DNA of 64,000 bases from Gnetum montanum (lineage: Eukaryota; Streptophyta; Gnetopsida; Gnetales; Gnetaceae), in the NCBI GenBank assembly GCA_015680685.1, contig MNCI01003419.1:156505-220504 (forward strand). The letters run 5' to 3'. The notes under the pieces were generated by a model. It worked only from the letters and a program-made list of their open reading frames with translations. It was not told the DNA's origin and did not search any database. Shown piece after piece: positions 22,017 to 33,658 of this stretch. Numbering within the stretch: the stretch's first letter is position 1; each line of letters opens with the position of its first letter. A program made the translations under genes and the position numbers.

Positions 22017-22604
22017 CTGCAATCATGAATAATTTTAAGATGACTCATCTAATTTAGGAAAAATATATGTGATCCATAATCCTTACTTGAGTTCTTGGGT
22101 TTGATCACAATTATTTGTTAGTGTCAACTTTAGCTTGAATTGGATTGCAAAGTTAGAAAAAATTGTAACTTGGATAAATCCTTCTACAAGAAAAATCATT
22201 AATTAAATAATTTTTTGATATTTATAAACAAATTTATCCTTTATGACCTATCATAATCATTAATTTTGTATCTAGAGTATGTTTGAATGATTATTTGAAA
22301 AGAATCATTTAGTTTATTAGCCTTTGTAAGGTTAAAATATGATATTTTGTTATTGTCCTTACCTTTACTTTGTTCTTCTAGATGTTAGAAAAATTTGATG
22401 CAATTCACACAAACTATGCACAATACTCTCCCCCATGACTAAGTTAATCACTTTGTAAGCAAAAAGAAATGAAAATGGCTTAAATCAGAGTTGTGGGGAG
22501 GAAGATATGGCTCTTAGAAGTTCAAAGGTTAGAAAAATAGAATGAACCCCCTAGGTATGAAATGAAAGAATGAAAAAATTTCTAACACCTCATGCATACA
22601 TATA

Positions 22605-22690
22605 GTTTTTATAAGCATGACATCATAAATACAACATCATGGATGTGATTTGCAAAGGATAATACATCATATCTATGATATCACTAGGAA
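22605..22690 (-). promoter_or_regulatory. element D internal promoter-like module
   Basis: On the minus strand, GATATCATAGATATGATG and CCATGATGTTGTATTTATGATG phrases (22690-22621) precede CTTATAAAAACTATA (about 22615-22601). The phrases are of the GATATC class, as in the LTR of this element (31770-31835). About 590 bp upstream of the extra ORF start, comparable with C and E. Confidence 0.45.
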
Positions 22691-24301
22691 AATTTCAGGA
22701 TTTTATGCAATTTTTGATGGAAAAATTGGATAGTCTGGAAGGTATAGGGATGATCCAAATGGTTATTAATCATAGGAGATATTTAGAATATGAGAATTTA
22801 TGAGTGAAGGTGTGCGAAAAAAAGCGTTTAAGTAAGGTAAGTTGATTAAGTTTTGTAGGAGATGGTTGGTCAAAATTATCGAGTATATGAATGAAGATGA
22901 GTTGTAGGAAAATGATAATGATCATATAAGTGTTTTGGAGGTACAAGATGATGTGGAATTGATCATCAAGTATGTAGCATAAGAGATACACAAGTGAATC
23001 CTCTCCATAGTAGGTTCCAGCCCTCAATGCCCTTGTATAACCACATCCACAAGTGTTTGTAGGCACTTAAGGAGTTAAATGTAAAACATACATGTCTTTC
23101 AAAATCATACACGTTAGTATTTTCTCAATGAGAAAATAATATTATATCATAAAAAACCATTAATTTATGATTAAATATCATAGTGAGGTGGAATTAGAGT
23201 AGTAGGAATTGCAGAAAATGGGACATGGGGTATCTTACCATAGGCATAATGAATTCTATGTGTGATGCATGGTTAAAATGATTATTAGTCCTTCAATCCA
23301 AGATCTAAACTAGCCATGTACCACTTACCAATTACATTGCATTATATCATCTTAAAACTAACTACAAGACTACCATCACTGTAAGAAATATTAACACTTG
23401 GCAATGAAGTACAAGGAAGCAATTTATTAACAACATAGTTTATTTTAAAGAAGGCTTCTCCATTATAGATAGGAGTGCCTTCAAGCATGGGTAACATGTC
23501 TTTCTAGCCTCGTAATGCGAGTTCAAGAAACCTTGAAATTTCTGAGAAGTCAGCTACTTTTAGGCATAGGTAACATGTTTTTCTAGTGGAACCTTCAAAA
23601 ATTTTTAGTATGTGTATTTATTATGTTATTACTATGTCAACCTTACTAGAGGACTACCTTTAGGAATGGGTAACATGTATTTCTAGTGACATGGTAAGGT
23701 AGCACTTATTTTAGAACATATTTCCATTTTTCATTAGAACTCAAGTAAATGATACAACTTCACATTAGGATAAGACTTATAGTAGTAGTCTTCGAGAATC
23801 CACAAATTCCCTTGATGTCACATCCTATTGATTCCCACTTGGTTCTTCACTTGTTTATCTAGGCATAATGATTATAAGTTTATTTTAGTTTTATTGTGAA
23901 AAGAATGTCATTATGGCCATAGTAAGGATCTCTTATTATTAGAACTGAATGGATAGATGATGTGATCTCATTGTATATATAATTAGTATTTGAATGACTT
24001 GATAACATAGGGTGAAATTCCCAATGTTTGACTAAATCTTGTTTCATTCCTTTTTACTTTATTGGAAAAATAAAAAATAATATGTACACGAAGAATAGTA
24101 AAAATTACTAAAGAATGAGAAATAGATAAAAATGGAAAAACATATAAAGAATTTGAAAGATATTAAAGAATGAAAAATGTTTAAGAACTAAAAGAAGTAT
24201 AGAAGAATGAGAAAGTTATTAAAGAATGTAAAAATTGGTAAGAAATGTGAAAAGTATGAAAAGAATATAACAAAAGATTTGGTACCTAAGTATCAAACTT
24301 G
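22691..24301 (-). repeat. element D spacer between integrase and internal promoter
   Basis: AT-rich non-coding DNA with short internal repeats (TTTCTAGNCNTNGTAA..., around 23490-23690; AAAGAATGNAAAA around 24090-24270). No conserved coding frame is seen. By position it matches 46650-48230 in C. Confidence 0.55.
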
Positions 24302-24306
24302 ACAAT

Positions 24307-25167
24307 TGATGAATCGTGTTTTACATGAGCTCTGATATTGGAGCGGTCGTGATATTGGGTACACGATATTAGGTACGCAATATCGCAGCCCAAGATGTAA
24401 TATCGTACATTCAATATTGCAAGGTTACTCTTGTGTCTATAAATATAGCACCCGAGCACATGATTGAGTAGTTTTAGAAACCAAGTAGGGAAACTCTTGC
24501 AGTTTGTTCATTTGAGAGTTAGAATATTTTCCATGTGCCCGCAGCAGAGGTCTAAGTGTGATCGGATCTTTATTCAAGCATTGATGTACCTAAACACACC
24601 ATTGTGTTGGCAATAAAGATGAGCTCTTTGATCCACCTTACAACACTTGAGATTTTCTTTCTTATGTATTTATATATATTGTGATTTCATGTAGTTTACA
24701 TTAATGTTATTCATTCAGCAATTAGTTTTGATTAATTAAGAAACTAATTAGAACACATAAGCATGACCCCTTCAAACATACGTGTGACACTTGGTAGCTT
24801 AGAAACGCTTAGCGTTTGACAACCCAGCAGTGTTACTCAAAGTTTAGGATGTGTTCGGAAAGTGGGGACGGTTACTTGTGTTAGGCTAGATTAGGCAATA
24901 GTTTATTTAGCACTTAATTACTCTTACTTTTATTCTTGTTTTAGGTGATCAAATTAATAAAACACAAAATAATAAAAATATTATGCCTCACACTGGACTA
25001 AACCATATGTGACAAAACTACTACTAGTCCAAGTGGGAAGATAGGGAACTACGATTAATGTATAATTGTCTAGGTGCCACAACTAGTCCATCAGCAGAGT
25101 TCAATTGGATCGCACGTACACACTCATATTCGTATGGTTGAGCATAGGGATACCTCCTCGCTCATCA
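24307..25167 (+). repeat. solo LTR of the main gypsy family, with ACAAT/ACAAC duplication
   Basis: 861 bp, TGATGAA...CTCATCA, flanked by ACAAT (24302-24306) and ACAAC (25168-25172). U3 holds a GATATT phrase array (24333-24420: GTGATATTGGGTAC, ACGATATTAGGTAC) followed by CTATAAATA (24437-24445). It is inserted in D between integrase end and spacer, in opposite orientation. Confidence 0.9.
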
Positions 25168-25179
25168 ACAACCCCATAA

Positions 25180-26000
25180 CTACCATCAAGAGGAGAGATT
25201 TGGAAGATTGAATGGATGATGAATGGTTTGTTGTGCAAGCTAGAGTCTTTAGAGGATTAGGAAAAGCCATGGAATGGTTTCACCTATTGAATATTGACAA
25301 GAATAAGCTTTTTTAGGTTTTTTGAATGATAAATTTTCATGGTTCTTGATTGGTACATAGCATGGAAGATATAAGATCCTTATTATAAGGTTTGAAACTT
25401 AGTCTTTTGTGGAACATGGTCACGGTTATGAGAAAGGACTTTATTACCAAGCTTGATGGATACTTGTTTGATTTTGGCATCATGTTTACATTTAGAATAC
25501 TTCTTATGGAATTTTTTACTCATTTGAGCTACTCATTGATTTTCACCTAAAAGATTAAGATTTATTAATTGTTCTTTTTTAGCTAAGCTTAGATCTAGGT
25601 AAAGGGTGCTGGTAGTTGCAAGGGTATTTAATTATGCATTGATTGGGAGTAGGTAATTTTCCATAAACTAATAAGTATGGTGAATACCCTATAGGAAGTC
25701 TAAAGTATCATCTGCCGTCTCATAGAGTGACCACCAGGTGGTTCTTTGTGCCTATCTTGCATGAATCTTTGTTGATTTTCTTCTAGAATGCACTATCTTT
25801 TCAACCCATTTGCACATGCCTTATAAATATTTCCATTAATTTCTATATATCTTTTATCTTATGGAAAAATTGTTCTTTGTGCTTCTTATCCCATTCAACA
25901 AGAAGTTCTTGTGTGGTAAGATATGTCATATAATTAATAATTCATGACTTCACTATTAAATTTACAACCATTTCTATCTTTGTGAATAAGTTTTTATCAG
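25180..26000 (-). pseudogene. element D integrase (core deleted)
   Basis: Minus-strand reading runs from the RNase H/integrase linker (EEPLSK, LTTQELLVEWDKKHKEQFFHKIK), through a remnant of the zinc-binding region (about 25790-25740), directly to PIGYSPYLLVYGKLPTP (about 25690) and the C-terminal part (AKIKQVSIKLGNKVLSHNRDHVPQKTKF, about 25480-25390). About 650 bp of catalytic core present in C are missing, so all three catalytic acidic residues are lost. Confidence 0.75.
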
Positions 26001-26430
26001 CAAATTATTTTGACAATGGTTCTTCATGTTCTTGAGGTTCCCATCTTAATCTCAATAGGTGATTAGCTACAACATTTTTAGTTCACTTCCTGTCAACCAC
26101 TGTAATGTCAAATTCTTGTAAGATAATGAGCCATCATATCACTCTTAGACTTATCACTGGTTTATTCATTAGAAACCTGATAGCACTATGGTTAGTATGG
26201 ACATATATGGGATACCTAATCATGTAATGTCTAAACTTTTCAAGCATGTGTACCATATCCATAAGCTTTTTTTTAGTGGTAGTATAATTAAGTTATGCTT
26301 TGGTGATGCTTCGACTGGCACAATATATATAATAAGGTCATTTATAATCATTAAGATGAGTTAACATTGCTTCCAATGCGTATTTGGAAGCACCTATCAT
26401 AATATGGAAATGCTTGGACCAATCCAAAGC
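26001..26430 (-). pseudogene. element D RNase H
   Basis: Minus-strand matches to C and E: WSKHFHIMI near 26410, HLNDYK (about 26350), IIPPLKKSLWIWYTC for the NYTTTDKELMV motif (about 26290), and HYMIRYPIYVHTNHSAI with FLMNKPVIS (about 26215-26150). Frameshifts and stops make it inactive. It would degrade the RNA strand during reverse transcription. Confidence 0.65.
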
Positions 26431-27260
26431 TCAAAGGATTGGTGTCTTAATCAATTTATGTTTTAGGGTCTCAAATGCTTTCTCCCATTGTTCTGTTTAC
26501 TAAAATGGTGCATCTTTCTTCATTAGTTCAACTAGTAGTTTTACAATCTTTGAGAGATTTTTAATGAATCTTCTATAGTATCTCATATGGATAGGAAATG
26601 ATCCAATGTATTTGACTATTTATGGCCTCTAAGTGATATTCTGAATAACATTGATCTTTCTGGATCTACCTCAATTGCTTTATGAGATACCTTATGTCCT
26701 AGAACTATTGTGTCTTGGACCATTAAGTGGATTTTTTATCAATTAAGCTTTAAATTGATTTCAACACATCTTTTCAAAACTTGATCTAAATGATCCAAGG
26801 CTTATTTGATGTTGAGCCCATATTGAGAAAAATCATCCATAAATACTTCAACTCCATTGTCAATATACTTTTGGAAGATGCTAAGAACAAGTTGCTAGAA
26901 AGTCACAAGAGTATGACATAGGCCAAAGTACATTTGCTTTTATGCAAACATTCCCCATAGACTCGTGAATGTTGTTTTTTCCTGATTTTTTGGTATGATA
27001 AAGATTTGATTATATTCATTGTATCTATTCAGGAAGCTATAGTACTGATGTCCTGCAATGGTGTTTAGGACTTGATCAACAAATGACAAACAAAAATGAT
27101 CTTTGAATGTCATCATGTTCAATAATTGGAAATCAATACAAATCATTCACTTGCCACCTTGCTTTAGAATAATGACTAATGGGCTAATCCATTCATTATC
27201 TACAACTGGATAAATGAACCCTACCTTTAGAAATAAAATAACTCTTATATAGAAACTTCT
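26431..27260 (-). pseudogene. element D reverse transcriptase
   Basis: Minus strand: GGKMICIDFQLLNMMTFKDHF and FVDQVLNTIAGHQYYSFLNRYNEYNQI (27165-27000), IPKNQEKTTFTSLWG (about 26985), FGLCHTLVTF, then VEVFMDDFSQYG (about 26855-26825) with the catalytic D-D pair intact, ALDHLDQVLKRCVEINLKLN and HLMVQDTIVLGH (about 26715). It copies element RNA to DNA. Stops and frameshifts prevent translation as one protein. Confidence 0.85.
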
Positions 27261-27799
27261 TTAAGTTTGGGGTTTAGTCTTCTTTTAGGTTGGCTGTGTG
27301 GTTTAATGGCTGGACCTATGTAGATTTGGTGTTGATAAATGTACAAATTAATGTAAGTAATCTCATTATTGGACCATGTAAATGCAATTGGCCATTTTTT
27401 TGCCACATCAATAATTCTATTTTTTATTCTTTATTAATATTTGCATGTATTATTATTGATTTTTTATTGTTTAGGAAAGCATATTCTAATGCATTCAGTA
27501 GGACCTTTAGTTTTAGTGGTTTTGGTTCATATCTTTTAGGTATCTCTAACTTCTCTTATTCAATATCTTCTTCTTCTTGTGGTTTCATGTAAGGAGGTTG
27601 TCTTTATAATTATTCTCACTTCTCTATTTCTTTAACATAGGCGCTCATGATCTTGTCCACTAGTTTCATGCATATATTGGATTTTGATTCTTTTTTAGTG
27701 ATGAGCCTTATCTAGTTGTTACTACATATATACATTATTGTACACATGTCTTCAACATATCTATTACATGCTATGATGACATTGTGTTTTGCTATCCAA

Positions 27800-28215
27800 A
27801 TTTTCTATACACAATTGCAGCCATTATCACAGTATGCAATACATGGAACTTTGCATCTTTGAATAATTATAGCTTTGTCCTCCTTGGAAATTTCCAAGGA
27901 AAAGTCTCTAATTTTGAGCTTATAGTTCACAGTGTTGAGCCATGATCTTCCCATAATTATAGGAAATTCCCCTTTATTGTTCCCCACATGTATGACTAGA
28001 AAATCAAAAGGATAGGACTAACCACTTATGGTAGTAATTACATCTTCTACTTGTCCAAGTGGAATAGTAATTAACTGATTTGTTAGCTCTAATCAAATGT
28101 TACTCCTCTGTAGAGGAATATTGTAGGTCTTATAGATGTCTTATGAGATAAGGTTCACTCCTGACCTAGAATCTAATAGAGTCTTACATGGTTTATGTGT
28201 TGCTATTTGGAGGTA
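27800..28215 (-). pseudogene. element D retropepsin
   Basis: LLDSRSGVNLIS (about 28170) corresponds to D-S-G-S of A and C with the Gly replaced by Arg. Then ITIPLGQVEDVITT, YPFDFLVIHVGNNKGEFPIIMGRSWLNTV (about 28010-27930) and DFSLEISKEDKA. The domain ends in NGCNCV and a stop at 27805. Same layout as in A. Confidence 0.8.
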
Positions 28216-28299
28216 GATTAGGAAACTTCTTGGATCTACTCTCTTCTTATGAAGTGCTCTTGTTTTAATCTAGTGTGTTATTGTCTGTGTGAGCATGAT

Positions 28300-30839
28300 A
28301 GTTGTTTAGTTCTTTTTTGTAGATGTTGGAAGCATGGTGTTTTCTGGAGGATTATGTGCAGATAGGATAGAGTTAGATGAAGTCTCCATTCTTTGAACCA
28401 TTTCTAGGCTTGCACTAAACAAGGGACTTTTCTTGGATCTTGGTTCACTTATCGTAACATCCTCTTGTGTGATGATTGCCCTCATAGCACTCTTTTGTTG
28501 TGGCTATGTTGGTCGTTCTCCTTGCATGACTAGTGGTAGTACCAGTGGTAGTGTATTAGGGGCTTGAAATCAGAAACCAGTTACTGGTTGGGGTGTGTAT
28601 TTATTTGGATTCATGCATAAGGTAGTGGATCTATGGTACTCTAGTGGACAGTAAGGAGAGGAAGCATGGACATAAGGGTTCCTAGGAGAGATTAGACATT
28701 GGACATAGTATCCATAGGGATTAGGTTACCTATATGAATACTATTACCTTGGTGATGGCATTCCCCATATTTGTGGTTATTGCCACTACTACTGGTATTG
28801 TTCTTATAGTTGAGGATAAGCCTTGCTTGTGTAGCATGGTTGTTGGTAGGGTTGTCTAAAATTACCTTATAGATAAGGTAATCATCTAGGCATTTGTTTC
28901 TTGATAAACTTTGGATGTCTCAGACTCTTGTAAGTGGACCATAATAGGGAAACATCCTTAGGATGTTCATATTGGCGTACTATACACCCTTTGTCCTCTT
29001 CTAAACTAAAGTCTGTTACTTCCTTCACTATAGCGAAAATTTCCTTTTTTTTGTTGTTCTCATGTCTATTATCTCTTTTCTTCTTCTTGCTCTTATTTCT
29101 ATTAAAGGTTTATTTAGTCCTTTCCTATACTATCTTCAATGTTGTAGCAAATATCTCATCTACTAAATCCCACATTTTCTATACCTTTTTTTCAATATCA
29201 TTAATTGATTTCTAAATTAGTAGAGTCTTACACTGGATCATATCTTTTAAGATTTTTTTGTTCTTATGATTCACATATTCTTACATCCATTTTTCTTATT
29301 GTTGGATCTTTGTTATATTCTTATGCTAATTTTGTTTAACTTAGCTCTCCTTCCTCTTTCGTCACTTAGTCTATGAGTCTTTGGATTTGATGAGTTATCA
29401 TTTTGGATAATTTGCCTTAGGCATACACTCCCAAGGTCTCTCTTGTCTTATTCCTTTGCTCATTGATGATATATCATAGTTGTTTTCTTTGAGAAAATTC
29501 ATGGCTTGGACACTTATGCAATAAAGATTAGTACTTATCCATTGCAGCATTAAGGGATTCATGTGACCCTTGTTTCGATCCTTGGGTCCATTTTATCAAA
29601 TTTAACACTCTTGAATAAGTTTGATATTTTTCATTGAAGAGTTCTAACATGGTACTCCATCTTTGAATTTATTCTAGTTCCAAGGATCTGTATTAGCTCT
29701 TTGCTTCCTTCATGAGTGTTTTAGAAAACAACTTCAATTTCTACTAGGGATTTTCTATGTTTTGTAGGACACAGGCGTATGGAAGGCTTGAAGATGACAT
29801 TTCGGATTTGCATTATATCCATCTTCAAATTCTAGAATGTTATTCATGTCTAGTTGCTTGAGGTAATTGTCTCTTACATGTCTAGTAGTAATGTACACAA
29901 CTTTCCAAATGTTGATAATGTTTCGAGTGGCTAGGAAGGGTTCTTCATAGTTTTAGGTTCATAGACTCTATTGTAGTGATGATTCATCTAATGCTCATGA
30001 TGTTCTCTCACTTTATGTCTAATCTTTCTACCCTTTGTTCGTAGTTATCTTCCTCCTCATTAGGATACCTTCTTCTACATGCATCTCTCTCATGGTCTCT
30101 CCTTCTTCCCCCATCATGACCCCTTAGTCTTTTGTTCTTTGTTGTTAGAATTTGTAGATGAACGTGAGGAAGAAAATGAAGGAGTTTGAGAACAGTGCTA
30201 TTTGGTTTTCCTTTTGTGACTCTTTGATTCATCTCTTTTGTATTCATTAGAGGTCTTAGGATTTAAATTCCTCCTAAATTTGGAGTCTTTCTTATTTCTT
30301 TCAAGGGTTTCTACAAGAGCTGAATGCAATTTTATTTTGATGGGATCTTCAATGTAGATGATTGATGTTTGGGAATGAGACCCATGGGTTTGATAAAATT
30401 TCTTAGTTTGGAATATAACATCTTCTTTTTCTTCTAGGATAACTATTTGAGGTGTCTTCTTTCCTTTGTTATGTTCATACCTTTCCTCCATGATGGAATC
30501 ACTTTTGGCTTGAGCTTCTGTTGGATGATATGACCTAGTCATGTTTTTAGTGACTTGATAGCCTTCTTGCACATGGCCAAGGTTTAACCTCATAAGGGCT
30601 ACTTGAAGAATTAATGATGCTGAACATTTGAATGGAAAGATAATGTTGCCTTGTAAATCTCTCAATTTGAGTTGTTCATCCTAGTAAAAAATGAATGTAA
30701 AGTTAAGATAATAAGGATCAGTATGAACATATGAGATCCTGGTTTGCATTCGTGCACTTCAATCTTTATTGTAATCCTGATCATAGCTTTTATGAAATTT
30801 AGTAGTAAGTGGAGATTTTTCTTTATTTGTAGAGGCCAT
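28300..30839 (-). pseudogene. element D gag
   Basis: ATG at 30839 (MASTNKEKS). NIIFPFKCSASLILQVALMRL at about 30640 corresponds to the NIVLPPDRAIPNMLL motif in A. A long charged open stretch follows (30665-30198, KRNKKDSKFRRNL), then the capsid core near 29650-29500 and a damaged C-x6-H-x3-C motif with QYEHPK (about 28975). A Gln/Tyr-rich tail (about 28800-28690) leads to protease. Multiple frameshifts and stops. Confidence 0.8.
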
Positions 30840-30961
30840 GTTAAGTGTTTGATTCTTAAGTGTGTATGTTTAAGGAAATTATTCTAAGTATGAAAAATAT
30901 ACTTTGCGATGCTTGATACAACAAATTTTGTAAAATCAATTAACTAGCAAACATTGACACA

Positions 30962-30979
30962 TCCCTAGTAATAGCACCA
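30962..30979 (-). promoter_or_regulatory. degraded tRNA-Asp primer-binding site (element D)
   Basis: Minus-strand TGGTGCTATTACTAGGGA, one base inside the LTR. Most differences from TGGCGCCGTTGCCGGGGA are C-to-T or G-to-A changes. Confidence 0.8.
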
Positions 30980-30980
30980 A

Positions 30981-31850
30981 TGATGAGTAGTTGGGTATTC
31001 CAACACTAAATCATACAAGTCACAAATGTTCATACATGACCACATCGTAATCTACAGATAGATTATGTAAGTATAGTAGTAGTTGATGTTAAGTTCCTGA
31101 TCATTTTCTTCCCACTTAGAGTTAGCAAGATGCAAATTGAATGGCTTAACCCTTACTGAGGTATATGATGTACCGATGTTTTTCAACTTGAAATATACTA
31201 AATACCAACATGGTAAAAATGATTATAAATTCTAAGTTTGAGTGTAATGAAAATGTAAAGCTATGCTATCCTATTGACAATAAGTATCTGTTCCTGGTTT
31301 TCCGTACATGTCCTTTGTTGATGCAATTGTTACTGGAATTACCAAGTAACTTCACCACTGAGCAAATTAAGCAAAGTTACTAATGTGTTATCAAATAGTT
31401 ATGCTTTACACTCAAAACAAGTCATACTTATTTTTCCTTACTAAGAGACATTGTCATGTAAAATGACTTAGGAAATATAAGTGGCTAAAGGAAAGTAAAC
31501 TTTATAGAAAAGTAAAAATTATGTCAAGTGAATTGCTACAATGATGAAAAATAATCTTGATATTTATTGTCATTCATGAATTATGTCGAGGAACAATCCA
31601 CTTGAATAAACATTCTGTATAACTACTATTTACCACACTATGAACATTCACTCTAATTCTAACTCTAACTCATGGAAACAAATTGCAAGAATTTTACTAA
31701 GTATTGGCAAAAAGTTATTGTTTTGATGCAATGGTGGATTGGTATTTATAATCATGACCATGGCCCACTACATTGCATCTACGATGACATATGCAAAGCT
31801 ATGATATTGTAACTATGATATCATAGCTTGCATATTATGTGGTTTTATTA
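30981..31850 (-). repeat. 5' LTR of element D
   Basis: 870 bp, TGATGAG at the left edge, TTTTATTA (from TTTTATCA) at the right. U3 contains ATGATATTGTAACTATGATATC (two overlapping GATATC phrases) in 31770-31835 and a reversed TATA box TATTTATAA (31743-31751). Confidence 0.85.
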
Positions 31851-32130
31851 GTTTTAAATTAAATATTTAAAATATATTGAAGTCCAGAAATGCCACAAGT
31901 TTTTCAAAAGTTCAAAAAAAATCCAAAAATCTAAAGAACATATATATTTTATCTATGCATCTATGAAGACTAGCTCTTAATTATCCTCATTGCTAAAGGA
32001 ATATACTAATAGGTCTTGGAATAGTCTCACTACTATCATTGAATTATCCATTTAATTATTGAAAGTCTAAAGATATCACAAATTTGTCCAACAATAACCG
32101 AAAAAGATATATTTTATTTAACAACAAATC
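31851..32130. other. AT-rich flank, nothing recognised
   Basis: AT-rich DNA between element D and the LINE remnant. No coding or conserved signal is seen apart from the ~90 bp block at 31965-32060 that recurs at 32515-32600. Confidence 0.5.
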
Positions 32131-32600
32131 AATGTAGTAGAAATGTGTATGCTTTGATGGATGTTAAGTGTTATTAGAAAAGATAAACTACATAATAAAA
32201 ACATAAGAGAAAGACTTGAAGTAGCTTCTATTTCAGATAAGCTATAAAACTGCTAGGTTAGATTGTTTGGACATGTGTATAGAAGATCAAACAATGATCC
32301 TATAAGAAAATATTACCACATTACTATTCTAGGAAAGCCACCAAAAAGAATACCAAAGAAGACATGGGAAAAACTATCAGAGATGAATTGAAGAAACTAC
32401 AAATAAACAAAGATCTAGCTCTTCATAGAGGAAAATGATGAAAAAAAATCATGTAGCTAACCCCATTTTCTTGGGACAATGATAGGGAAATGATGATCTT
32501 GATGATCTTAAAAAGCTAGTTCTTGGTTATCCTCACTGCCAAAGAAACACACTGATAAGTCTTGGAATAACCTTACTACTATCATTAGATTATTCTCTTA
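31965..32600. repeat. imperfect ~90 bp direct repeat flanking the LINE remnant
   Basis: 31965-32060 and 32515-32600 share CTTGGAATA and CTACTATCATT plus surrounding bases, at roughly 80 percent by eye. They flank the LINE fragment. A true LINE target duplication is usually much shorter, so an older local duplication is equally possible. Confidence 0.6.
32131..32480 (+). pseudogene. L1-like LINE remnant, C-terminal end
   Basis: Reading with frameshifts gives MLSVIRKDKLHNKNIRERL, EVASISDKL, RLFGHVYRRSNNDPIRK and GKPPKRIPKKTWEK. This matches the typical end of plant L1-type LINE reverse transcriptase proteins (RKDKIRNE.IR, RWYGHV.RR, GKRKRGRPK.RW). Only the last ~110 residues are present, followed by HFLGTM. 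5' truncation is usual for LINE insertions. Confidence 0.75.
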
Positions 32601-32763
32601 ACTCCAAATGAGCCACTCACATCCTAATCTTGGCAATAGCCTCACTATTAACATTCTCAATCATTGTGGCACATGTATCATAAAAAAGATAGGTCTTGAC
32701 TATGCCTCATCACATACTATTAGACTTAATTGCTTAGTGTCATGGTCTTGACTAGTTTCCCAG

Positions 32764-33653
32764 TGATGAGTGGTGGAGTAATCTAACATCCAATCATACA
32801 AGTTATGAGTGTTCATGTGCAACCTGATCATAATCCATGGATGGTCAAGGTTGATATGCTAGTAATTGAGTTAAGCTCATAACCGTTGTCTTCCCACTCA
32901 AGCTGGTAAAGTCTAAGTGTATGGTTTAGCTTGCAATGAGGCATATGATAAGTGATGTTAATTGACCACTAACACTCCTAGTGGTAAACATGGTGAAAAG
33001 TATTGAATTCTAACTAACTAAGAAAATAATAACCTATTCTAGCCTATTATGATGGATAAACATTCCTGATTTACCAGACACATGTTGGGCTTATGTAATT
33101 GCCACTAGGGTTACCAAGTATCATGCTACTGGATGAACCAAGCAATAATACTATTAGGATTACCAAACGATCACACTTAACACTTGAAATTAGTTGTATC
33201 CATTTCACTTACTATCAACAAGTAAAAATAAAGTTCTTGGGAAAGTAAAGTGTTAATCTAGTAAATAGAAAATATTAAGCTAAGTAAGCAGTAAACATTA
33301 TGCCAAGTGAATAGTAAACTAAGAGAACATTGTAATGGTGGGAAATAGCTTGATTTTTTATTCCCTTCACAACTTGTTGCCAAGTACAAATTGTTTGAAG
33401 AAGGATTCCATTCACTATGACACACCACATTGCAAGCATTCAATTTCGCTAAGTCTAAGCTAGGAAATCAAGCTACAAGAGTCTAGTTACTATGAGAATG
33501 AAAAGTTATGTAGATTGCGTGCCCAAGTGTAGTATTTATAGGTTTGCACACATCTCGAGATATTGTATCAACAATGACGTAGCATGTGCTATGATATTGT
33601 ATTAATGACATCATTGATATGATATCATTATGCATCAAAATTAGACTTTATCA
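32764..33653 (-). repeat. solo LTR of the main gypsy family, perfect CCCAG duplication
   Basis: 890 bp, TGATGAG...TTTATCA, flanked by CCCAG at 32759-32763 and 33654-33658. It resembles the D LTR. Reversed TATA box TATTTATA at 33533-33540; phrases of the GATATTGTATCAA / GATATC class at 33555-33635. Confidence 0.9.
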
Positions 33654-33658
33654 CCCAG

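Larger units (their letters stand above)
18514..31850 (-). mobile_element. element D: near full-length Ty3/gypsy (OTA-type) retrotransposon
   Basis: Minus-strand element with 5' LTR (30981-31850), PBS, gag, protease, RT, RNase H, damaged integrase, spacer, internal promoter module, extra ORF and a truncated 3' LTR (18514-19013). A plus-strand solo LTR (24307-25167) is nested in it. Total length without the insert is about 12.5 kb, like C after allowing for an integrase deletion. About 360 bp of the LTR's 3' end are missing at the left edge, so no target duplication can be checked. Confidence 0.85.
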
